Shown here: positions 7,292 to 11,842 of the stretch, piece after piece
Layout of the letters: the number at the start of each line of letters is the position of its first letter
Position numbering within the stretch: position 1 is the stretch's first letter
DNA from: an uncultured Lachnospiraceae bacterium
GTDB lineage: Bacteria; Bacillota; Clostridia; Lachnospirales; Lachnospiraceae
Length of the DNA: 11,842 bases
Direction: 5' to 3'
Assembly (NCBI GenBank): GCA_910578475.1
Contig: CAJTRK010000058.1
Coordinates: 1-11,842 of the forward strand
Translations under genes and position numbers: made by a program
Notes under the pieces: model-generated
Database searches by the model: none
What the model was told of the DNA's origin: nothing
Seen by the model: only the letters and a program-made list of their open reading frames with translations

Positions 7292-7651
7292 TCACACAAT
7301 CCTCCATGCCTTCCGAAACTGCAGCGGGGATATTCCGGTAATTCTTTTAAAACAGTCACTAAAATAAGTATTGCTGGAAAATCCCGCTTTTTCTGCGATT
7401 TCCGCCATGCTATCGTCGGTGTTGGCCAATAATTTCTGTGCATACAGAATCTTTTCATTCAATATAAAAATCGAATATGGCGTATACAGATGAGTGATAA
7501 AAAGTTTGGACAAATAGGAAGTCGAAATATGTACATACCCGGCGGTTTCCCGTAAAGACGGGCTGTCTGCCAGATGTTCCTTCATATATGCAATCGCTTC
7601 ATATAGTTTATCCGGCATTTTTTCATTATTTATCATTTTCTGTGGCATCAC
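7292..7651 (-). CDS. Single-domain AraC-family transcription regulator
   Basis: A 119-residue protein made almost entirely of an AraC-type DNA-binding domain with two helix-turn-helix units. The first spans about residues 30-55 (SLRETAGYVHISTSYLSKLF); the second carries the family signature (IAEKAGFSSNTYFSDCFKRI, then TGISPLQFRK) at about 82-113. No ligand-binding or receiver domain is present, as in SoxS/MarA-sized proteins. A G-rich ribosome site (GGGGG) lies about 6 bases before ATG 7651. It follows the XRE-PurM gene by 34 bases and precedes the exporter genes on the same strand, so it probably controls the exporter, and how it is activated may be set by its own expression level. The target is inferred from position only. 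Confidence 0.9.
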   Translation of the reverse strand: MMPQKMINNEKMPDKLYEAIAYMKEHLADSPSLRETAGYVHISTSYLSKLFITHLYTPYSIFILNEKILYAQKLLANTDDSMAEIAEKAGFSSNTYFSDCFKRITGISPLQFRKAWRIV

Positions 7652-7685
7652 AATCCCCCCTCATATACTGCAAAACAATCCTTTC

Positions 7686-9020
7686 TCAGGCTCCATCCCA
7701 GGAGATTTTTCCCCGGCTCCAGACCCTTGCCCCTTTGTGTCCGTTATCAGCCTCTATCCGCCCGATGCACCAGCATTCCGAAAACCGCCCGATGATTTCC
7801 ATCGCCTCTTTCCGGCGCTTCTCAGGCACGGCCACTATCATGCCGATTCCCATATTGAAATGATAGGTAAACACTTTCTCCCCAATCATATCCTGTTCGA
7901 ACAGGAAACGGTACAAAGGCAGCACCGGAACGGCGGACAGGTCAATACAGGCACCGATTCCCTCCGGGATTTCGCTCCATATTCTCCTGTTCAACAACGT
8001 ATGGCCGCTCCGCATATCGGCCATTCCGGAATAGCTTCCGTTACAGGCTTCCCGATTCAGCAGCGCGTGGCCGCTTCGAAAAGCCATATGCAGAAATCCC
8101 GCTTCCTGCAATGCCATAATTTCTCTCGTATAAGCCGTATTCGCCCGCATCAGCTCATCCAGAAAAAAAGTATTTTCGTCAATTTTTGCATGATAAAGCT
8201 CAGGCTTTCTATCGAGCATTACTTTTACAAACGGATAACTCGCTCCCTCTATACCTTCCGTTTTTATCCCTATCAGGACATCCCCCTCCTGCAGGCGGTC
8301 TGCCGTCAACAGTTTGTCTCTGTCCTGCACTCCGACTACCATTGCGCTTACCGCATATTCCTGCGGCGTATAATTAACGGGCTGCGCCGCAATCTCCATA
8401 CCGGAAAAGGAAACCTGATTCTGGTCGCAAATCCGCCGGAATGTCTGCGCCATCAAATAGAGCTGTTCCTGGCTGTAATTTCCGCACAGTACCATTGCCT
8501 TTAAAAGCACAGGCTTCATGCCATGCTGTACAATATGGTTCATGGCGTTAGCCGCCGTATCCGCACAGATTTCCCGATTATACCGATACTCTTTGGCCAG
8601 CTTTTCTTTCGAACCCGGCACACAAAGAATACAGGAATATACCGGGTCTTTCATCCGTGAAGTATCTATCCGGAACAGACAGGCGTCCGCGAAATCCGAG
8701 GACAGAACAGGGCCGTCTTTGGAATGCAATTCCATAATTGACTTTTTGAGCATGTATAGCCGCTGTACGTCCAGACCGGATTCCCGGTATGAAATTTCCC
8801 GGTTCTTCCATTCATTCTCATTCAACAGCGCGTCAACCGTCACATTCAACAAGTTAGAAATTTCATATAACATATCAACTGTGGGAAGACTTTTTCCCGA
8901 CTCCCATTTCGAAACAGCCTGATAAGAAATATGCAGAAAATCAGCAAGCTCCCTCTGCGTGATTCCTTTTTCTTTTCTGAAAAAAGCGATTCTTTTCCCA
9001 ATTTCCCCTCTGTCTAACAT
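7686..9020 (-). CDS. XRE helix-turn-helix protein fused to a degenerate PurM-like domain
   Basis: A 444-residue fusion. Residues 6-66 are an XRE/Cro-type helix-turn-helix (TQRELADFLHISYQAVSKWE). From about 100 to 420 it follows the AIR synthase (PurM) fold: DRLQEGDVLIGI, a proline/aromatic-rich turn, IPEGIGACID and TYHFNMGIGMIVAVP (near 386-398) align with PurM landmarks. PurM's nucleotide-site motifs are not conserved: GTDGVGTK is replaced by CVPGSKEK, the D.VAM.VND helix by DTAANAMNHI, and GGE by SGMEI. An enzyme is therefore unlikely; a domain that senses a purine-pathway or phosphoribosyl-type ligand is my inference. Residues 312-353 contain a 21-residue tandem duplication. ATG 9020 has AAAGGA about 10 bases upstream. 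It is the first gene of the regulator-exporter cluster. Confidence 0.85.
   Translation of the reverse strand: MLDRGEIGKRIAFFRKEKGITQRELADFLHISYQAVSKWESGKSLPTVDMLYEISNLLNVTVDALLNENEWKNREISYRESGLDVQRLYMLKKSIMELHSKDGPVLSSDFADACLFRIDTSRMKDPVYSCILCVPGSKEKLAKEYRYNREICADTAANAMNHIVQHGMKPVLLKAMVLCGNYSQEQLYLMAQTFRRICDQNQVSFSGMEIAAQPVNYTPQEYAVSAMVVGVQDRDKLLTADRLQEGDVLIGIKTEGIEGASYPFVKVMLDRKPELYHAKIDENTFFLDELMRANTAYTREIMALQEAGFLHMAFRSGHALLNREACNGSYSGMADMRSGHTLLNRRIWSEIPEGIGACIDLSAVPVLPLYRFLFEQDMIGEKVFTYHFNMGIGMIVAVPEKRRKEAMEIIGRFSECWCIGRIEADNGHKGARVWSRGKISWDGA
7962..8087. repeat. 63-bp tandem duplication within the PurM-like domain
   Basis: Two adjacent 63-bp units (8025-8087 and 7962-8024) encode MAFRSGHALLNRE... 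and MADMRSGHTLLNRR..., residues 312-332 and 333-353. The core RSGH.LLNR is kept in both. PurM normally has one such segment (MAHITGGGLLEN-like), and the second copy is the one continuing into the expected IPEG.GA. The first copy is therefore the likely insertion. Confidence 0.7.
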
Positions 9021-9044
9021 ATACCGTCCATCCTTTCCAGTTCA

Positions 9045-9074
9045 AATATATCACAGTTTTACACCCGATAACAA
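9045..9074 (-). promoter_or_regulatory. Probable promoter of the XRE-PurM/exporter cluster
   Basis: On the minus strand an extended -10 (TGA then TATATT, 9053-9045) is preceded, at an 18-base spacing, by TTGTTA (9074-9069). It would start transcription near 9038, about 18 bases before ATG 9020. The region is the only divergence-free gap upstream of the cluster. Confidence 0.45.
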
Positions 9075-9200
9075 TCAACGCGTTTTCGAATCAAATCGCG
9101 ATAAAAGAAAAAATATCAACCGGCAGTTGCATCCGGTTCGCAGCTTCTTATTGGAATGCACAGAAAACACATGAAACGAAACCGGGTAAAAAAAACATAA

Positions 9201-9242
9201 AAAATACGGTACATGGCCAGTTGATGCCACATACCGTATTTT
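9201..9242 (-). terminator. Strong Rho-independent terminator of the nitroreductase cluster
   Basis: An 11-bp perfect stem, AAAATACGGTA at 9201-9211 with TACCGTATTTT at 9232-9242, encloses a second small stem TGGC/GCCA (9214-9217 and 9226-9229). On the minus strand it is followed by a T-rich tract (positions 9204 down to 9188). It lies 18 bases after the stop of the small membrane-protein gene. Plus-strand Ts after the stem could allow two-way function, but no plus-strand gene feeds it. Confidence 0.85.
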
Positions 9243-9259
9243 CTCTTATCTTTCCGCGT

Positions 9260-9499
9260 CTATTCATTTCCCGTCTGCCGCCCGCTGTCAACAATAACGC
9301 CAAAGAACTTTGCCATCAAAGGAATATATGTAACAGCAAATACCGCCAATGCCGCTGTCATTACATTCTTTCTGTGCCTTTCCGGTATTCTGAGACCGGC
9401 CATAATCCCTATAGAAAAAAGGCAGAACTTAATCAAAGCCAGGTCTCTCCAATCGCACTTCTTTAAATAGCTGTCCGCATAGTCAAATAGTTTTTTCAT
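9260..9499 (-). CDS. Small membrane protein of unknown function
   Basis: A 79-residue protein. The N-terminus MKKLFDYADSYLKKCDWRDL is amphipathic and charged. Two hydrophobic segments follow: about 21-37 (LALIKFCLFSIGIMAGL) and about 48-68 (ALAVFAVTYIPLMAKFFGVI), separated by a basic loop PERHRKN. Similar short proteins are common in Lachnospiraceae and are sometimes labelled phosphate ABC transporter permease, a name I see no support for. The start ATG 9499 has GGAGGGTAAAG just upstream and lies 12 bases after the nitroreductase stop, so the two are co-transcribed. The gene is closed by the terminator at 9201-9242. Function unknown. Confidence 0.8.
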   Translation of the reverse strand: MKKLFDYADSYLKKCDWRDLALIKFCLFSIGIMAGLRIPERHRKNVMTAALAVFAVTYIPLMAKFFGVIVDSGRQTGNE

Positions 9500-9511
9500 C
9501 TTTACCCTCCA

Positions 9512-10249
9512 TCATTTATCCTGCTCCAGAAAATCTTTCAAATATACTTCCATAGAGCGGTTCATTTCCATTGAAAAGCTCGACTCATACTTTCTTTTCC
9601 AAAAAGCTTCCATCCATGCTTCATACTCTTTTGTTCCCGTTCTTCCCTCGAACATTTCCCGGATTTCCTGACTGCTTTTATCCCGATAACCGTTTTCACA
9701 GACGATATCCGATAATCGGAACCGCTCCGGCTTCTTCCGTTCCTTCTGCTGCTTTGTCGGATACCCAAAAACAAGCAGACAGGCAGGATATACATACTTC
9801 GGAAGCTGCAAAAGCTTTTTTACTTCTTCCGCATTCTCCATCACATCTCCGATATAACAGGAACCGATTCCCAGACTTTCCGCCGCCGTTACCGCGTTCT
9901 GCGCAGCAATCAAAGCGTCTTCCACCGCCAACAGCAAATCCCCCGCGCCGGGAGAACGAGGCTCCAATCCCGCTTCCTCATAAAAAGAAAGCCACTTCCG
10001 GCAGTCCGCGCAAAACACAAGCATCATCTTCGCTTTTGCCATAAAAAGCTGGTGGTCACAAAGCTCGGCCAGCCTGTCCTTTTTCTCCTGGTCCGTCATA
10101 TCAAGAATCGTATAAAGCAGCTGACATCCTGCTGACGGAGCCTGCATCGCCGCATATAAAATGTTCTTTTTATCCTCTTCCGCTATTTCTTCTTCGGTGA
10201 ATACACGGACCGACTTTCTGTCATACAGAGATTTCAGTATTTCATTCAT
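9512..10249 (-). CDS. Nitroreductase-family FMN oxidoreductase
   Basis: A 245-residue NfsA/Frp-like nitroreductase: a cytosolic FMN enzyme that uses NAD(P)H to reduce nitro groups, quinones or flavins. Seen motifs are the N-terminal phosphate-binding RKSVRVF (11-17), the AAMQAPSAGCQLLY segment (33-46), the helix with ALIAAQNAVTAAESLGIGSCYIGD, and an FGYPTKQQ turn, after which residues stay basic (KERKKPERF) as in NfsA-type proteins. ATG 10249 is chosen because GGAGG lies 5-6 bases upstream; the in-frame ATG at 10261 overlaps this ribosome site. It follows the 4Fe-4S gene on the same strand by 128 bases that include a palindromic element. It precedes the small membrane-protein gene by 12 bases. 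Physiological substrate unknown. Confidence 0.9.
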   Translation of the reverse strand: MNEILKSLYDRKSVRVFTEEEIAEEDKKNILYAAMQAPSAGCQLLYTILDMTDQEKKDRLAELCDHQLFMAKAKMMLVFCADCRKWLSFYEEAGLEPRSPGAGDLLLAVEDALIAAQNAVTAAESLGIGSCYIGDVMENAEEVKKLLQLPKYVYPACLLVFGYPTKQQKERKKPERFRLSDIVCENGYRDKSSQEIREMFEGRTGTKEYEAWMEAFWKRKYESSFSMEMNRSMEVYLKDFLEQDK

Positions 10250-10300
10250 TTTTTCCTCCATTCCGAAGCATTTTACGCTGAGGATGCGTTGCGATTAATA

Positions 10301-10327
10301 GAATTTGTGACGCTTCGGCACAAATTC
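10301..10327. repeat. Interspersed palindromic element, copy 2
   Basis: GAATTTGTG at 10301-10309 is exactly complementary to CACAAATTC at 10319-10327 around a 9-base loop. The right half shares the 12-mer GGCACAAATTCT with the element at 7248-7272, in the same orientation. It lies in the gap between the 4Fe-4S gene and the nitroreductase gene. There is no T-run, so it is not a standard terminator; a REP-like intergenic repeat is likely. Confidence 0.65.
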
Positions 10328-10377
10328 TGACTGTGCCGCCGTAATACGCCAATCCCGCGGCATCTCAACGGTTGGCA

Positions 10378-11037
10378 TCACAAAACCTGACCAAACGGAC
10401 AGACCACCATGCACAAACCACACGCATTTTTTCTTCCATGACTTATTATATACGCACTTCTTTTTTGGTTGCACAAATGGTAATCTATCAAATCGCTTCT
10501 CCTCGCATTGATATTCCATGCCTTACCGGTTAATGCTTTATGCGGACAGATATCAATACATTTTGTGCAGTCCGATGGACATCTGCTTTCCTCAATTCTG
10601 ACGCCATTTTCCAAATCGGCATCTATGAGCACGGCAGAAAGCCTTACCTGCGGCCCGTATTTCTCCGTAATCAGAACATCATTTTTTCCAATCCAGCCGA
10701 GGCCGGCATTCACCGCCGCAAACTTATATGAAAAAACCGCTTCCAACGCTTCTTCATTTTCCTGCGCCGCCGGAGGGATATAATATTTTATCGTTTCTTC
10801 CTTTAATATGCTCTCAATTTTTCCCACCGTATCTTCCAGTTTTTTTCTGGCATTGCATATACCGTTTTCAAACCGCTCTTCCGTATACTGTTCCAGCGTG
10901 AGCTGTTCCCCATAAGGCATTGCAAATACGAGCGCAGAGCGATATTCTTTGGAAAAAGAGCTGTAAGAAATATCCGTAAATCCATAGAGTGCTTCGGGGA
11001 TGGCGGAAAATAACCGTTGCAATTTTAAGGTCAGCAT
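10378..11037 (-). CDS. Double 4Fe-4S cluster protein, epoxyqueuosine-reductase-like
   Basis: A 219-residue protein related to the iron-sulfur part of QueG. It shows AGLGWIGKNDVLIT and YGPQVRLSAVLIDA (about 111-140). A first cluster motif has cysteines 153, 157, 160 and 164 (CPSDCTKCIDIC). A second set is C206, C209 and C213 (ACGLCMVVCPFG), probably joined by C189 or C164. It lacks the longer cobalamin-binding part of true QueG (about 300 or more residues), so it is probably one of the short electron-transfer or 'double cluster' relatives, and a queuosine role is not supported. AGGAGG lies 5 bases before ATG 11037. It heads the cluster with a nitroreductase, consistent with a redox function. 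Complete by length. Confidence 0.85.
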   Translation of the reverse strand: MLTLKLQRLFSAIPEALYGFTDISYSSFSKEYRSALVFAMPYGEQLTLEQYTEERFENGICNARKKLEDTVGKIESILKEETIKYYIPPAAQENEEALEAVFSYKFAAVNAGLGWIGKNDVLITEKYGPQVRLSAVLIDADLENGVRIEESRCPSDCTKCIDICPHKALTGKAWNINARRSDLIDYHLCNQKRSAYIISHGRKNACGLCMVVCPFGQVL

Positions 11038-11068
11038 TGGAGCCTCCTGAAATGTTGTGCCCGTTTCT

Positions 11069-11100
11069 ATTATCGTTTCCTTATTTGTCTGTCGGTCAAA
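11069..11100 (-). promoter_or_regulatory. Promoter with overlapping palindrome, possible TetR-type operator
   Basis: On the minus strand TTGACC (11099-11094) and GATAAT (11074-11069) form -35 and -10 boxes, with a rather long 19-base spacer. The -35 overlaps a 17-base imperfect palindrome at 11084-11100, TTTG...CAAA with alternating symmetric positions. This layout suits repression by a dimeric regulator; the TetR family is a guess. A small perfect repeat, TTTGTT...AACAAA, lies nearby at about 11107-11121. Confidence 0.4.
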
Positions 11101-11242
11101 CAGTATTTGTTCTCAACAAACTTTAATCGTATTCCCCGTTCATTCGAATCAAATAAAACCAGCCGAAAAGAAATGTATAAATCGTTCTCCTAATCCGCAA
11201 AGATAAAAATATTGCAATCTGTATATATTTTTATCATAATAC

Positions 11243-11461
11243 CTACATCTTATCAGATATTGCAGGAAATTTGTACAGGTTCTTTTGATTTTGAGAATAA
11301 AAAACCAAATCATTGCGACCCGTAGATAAGCAAAGGATTCGCGGCTGCGCAATCTGGGCAAATGCTTTTTTTAATGCGTTTTGCACATTTTCGGTAGTGT
11401 AAAATAGTTTGTGTCTTTGGAAAGAAATACCTCTTTTTTGGTAAGAATCAAGATATGACAA
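11243..11461 (-). CDS. Hypothetical 72-residue protein
   Basis: An open frame begins MSYLDSYQKRGISFQRHKLF, contains NVQNALKKAFAQIAQPRIL and ends NLYKFPAISDKM. The composition is ordinary for a soluble, basic protein, with no membrane segment or motif I recognise. ATG 11461 overlaps the end of the upstream 60-residue frame (stop at 11448), which would allow translational coupling, but no clear ribosome site precedes it. It could be a real small gene, or a fragment left after rearrangement near the hairpin at 11430-11479. No function proposed. Confidence 0.35.
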   Translation of the reverse strand: MSYLDSYQKRGISFQRHKLFYTTENVQNALKKAFAQIAQPRILCLSTGRNDLVFYSQNQKNLYKFPAISDKM

Positions 11462-11479
11462 TTCTTATCAAAAAGGAGG
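11430..11479 (+). repeat. 19-bp hairpin enclosing GGAGG, followed by six Ts
   Basis: Positions 11430-11448 pair with 11461-11479 over all 19 positions on the plus strand, two of them G-U (11434 with 11475, 11441 with 11468), around a 12-base loop. The stem base includes GGAGG (11475-11479), followed by CTTTTTT and then ATG 11487. Read on the plus strand it could be a terminator or a ribosome-site-blocking hairpin. On the minus strand the two wobble pairs become A-C mismatches. It spans the junction of the two minus-strand small frames. Confidence 0.6.
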
Positions 11480-11630
11480 CTTTTTTATGCCGGCAACAAA
11501 ACCAGGTCCAGTCATATTCCTTCATGGCCGCGATCTGCCTATCGTCCATACCGGCTGCGCGGTATTCCTGTTCCAGCCGGGTCCATTCTGCATCAAACTT
11601 CCTTTTCTCATATCCATAGTGAAAGCCCAT
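11448..11630 (-). CDS. Short protein resembling the start of a mobile-element family; probably truncated
   Basis: A 60-residue frame beginning MGFHYGYEKRKFDAEW, then LEQEYRAAGMDDRQIAAM and KEYDWTWFCCRH. This pattern (Y.YEK..FD.EW..L..EY..AGM, then YDWDWFCSRR) is one I associate with small proteins of Firmicutes integrative elements, where the family continues well past the FCxRR segment. Here the sequence turns into KKASFLIRIVIS and stops exactly where the 11430-11479 hairpin begins, so the C-terminus looks cut off. GGAGG lies 6 bases before ATG 11630, but that ribosome site is inside a 15-bp stem (11637-11682). The family assignment is from memory of the pattern, not from a search. Confidence 0.5.
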   Translation of the reverse strand: MGFHYGYEKRKFDAEWTRLEQEYRAAGMDDRQIAAMKEYDWTWFCCRHKKASFLIRIVIS

Positions 11631-11636
11631 AGTTTT

Positions 11637-11682
11637 CCTCCATTTCGATTCAGGCGTGGTTGACGGGTGAATCGAATGGAGG
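11637..11682 (-). promoter_or_regulatory. Hairpin burying the ribosome site of the 11630 start
   Basis: CCTCCATT-T-CGATTCA at 11637-11652 pairs with TGAATCGAATGGAGG at 11668-11682: 15 base pairs with one bulged base and a 15-base loop. In the minus-strand RNA the GGAGG ribosome site that serves ATG 11630 forms the 3' base of the stem and is fully paired with an upstream CCTCC. This would block initiation unless the stem is opened. Confidence 0.6.
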
Positions 11683-11729
11683 TGGGGACCGGCAGCGGTA
11701 CACATCGGGAGGTTTTCCTAAAAATCGAC

Positions 11730-11767
11730 AATAAGAAACGCCAGCTTCTCGCAATGAGAAACTGGCG
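11730..11767 (-). terminator. Probable terminator for a gene beyond the right edge
   Basis: CGCCAGCTTCTC at 11739-11750 and GAGAAACTGGCG at 11756-11767 form a 12-bp stem with a 5-base loop. The one mismatch on the plus strand is a G-U pair in minus-strand RNA. On the minus strand the stem is followed by TTTCTTATT (11738-11730). Both points favour minus-strand termination. No gene is visible between it and the right edge. Confidence 0.6.
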
Positions 11768-11842
11768 CAACAAAAAACACCATGATTATGCTGATTTATA
11801 TGGATTGATAATACTGATAGATAACTATAATATCCCGGAGGA
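11768..11842 (+). other. A+T-rich right edge with a ribosome-site-like GGAGGA
   Basis: TTGATA at 11805-11810 and TATAAT at 11826-11831 look like promoter boxes, but the spacer is only 15 bases. GGAGGA at 11837-11842 is a strong ribosome site, and a plus-strand gene probably starts just past the window. The two signals are too close to serve the same transcript, so the promoter is doubtful. Confidence 0.3.

Noticed and set aside
7737..8504. Plus-strand frame of 255 codons opposite the XRE-PurM gene
   Set aside because: The minus-strand reading has clear HTH and PurM landmarks; the plus frame is rich in histidine, arginine and proline with no recognisable domain.
10295..10519. Minus-strand frame of 74 codons over the end of the 4Fe-4S gene
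   Set aside because: It overlaps the cysteine-motif part of the 4Fe-4S protein in another frame, and its C-terminus is simply the palindromic element read through.
11487..11663. Plus-strand 58-codon frame with a good GGAGG and ATG
   Set aside because: It is antisense to the minus-strand frame that resembles a known family, its composition looks like a shadow (proline and phenylalanine rich), and its ribosome site is inside the 11430-11479 stem. It is kept only as part of the hairpin observation.
1..11842. CRISPR array, tRNA or rRNA genes, toxin-antitoxin pair, intact insertion sequence
   Set aside because: No regularly spaced direct repeats, cloverleaf sequences, rRNA-like stretches or transposase motifs were seen on either strand; the only tandem repeats are inside coding sequence.

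Overview
The window looks like part of a gut-type Clostridia chromosome, most likely Lachnospiraceae. This is inferred from strong GGAGG-type ribosome sites, moderate G+C in the core genes, a heterodimeric ABC exporter next to an AraC regulator, a 4Fe-4S protein paired with a nitroreductase, and a HTH-PurM fusion regulator. No rRNA, tRNA, CRISPR array or intact transposase is visible. Nearly all genes from about 2.3 kb rightward lie on the minus strand.

Positions 1-2750 are an accessory stretch, visibly richer in A+T from about 300 to 2000 and full of damaged genes. At the left edge a minus-strand gene runs off the window, preceded by a fragment of another minus-strand reading frame; both resemble small genes of integrative elements, but I cannot name them. 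Next, on the plus strand, come a shortened HAD hydrolase, an intact Nudix hydrolase and a second Nudix hydrolase with a frameshift near its C-terminus. On the minus strand is a YgjP-type metallopeptidase relic that keeps only its two ends and has lost the zinc-site centre.

Positions 2751-9020 hold a compact minus-strand cluster, read right to left: an XRE helix-turn-helix protein fused to a PurM-like (AIR synthase fold) domain whose catalytic motifs are eroded, a one-domain AraC regulator, two full ABC exporter half-transporters (each TMD plus NBD), and an inositol-monophosphatase-family enzyme. The simplest reading is a ligand-sensing regulator pair controlling an exporter. Three genes of the cluster share an unusual translation-start layout. 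Two proteins carry in-frame tandem duplications: four 21-bp units in the second ABC subunit and two 63-bp units in the PurM-like domain.

Positions 9201-11037 hold a second minus-strand cluster: a QueG-like double 4Fe-4S protein, a nitroreductase and a small membrane protein, ending in a strong terminator at 9201-9242. A promoter with an overlapping palindrome lies upstream of the 4Fe-4S gene. A palindromic intergenic element occurs twice in the window, at about 7248 and 10301.

Positions 11038-11842 are again accessory: a 60-residue protein resembling the N-terminus of a family found in Firmicutes mobile elements, apparently cut short, an overlapping unidentified reading frame, and three strong hairpins, two of which enclose GGAGG ribosome-site sequences. 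I did not find convincing proof of a wholly new system. The most distinctive items are the PurM-like regulator cluster and the two hairpins that enclose ribosome sites.
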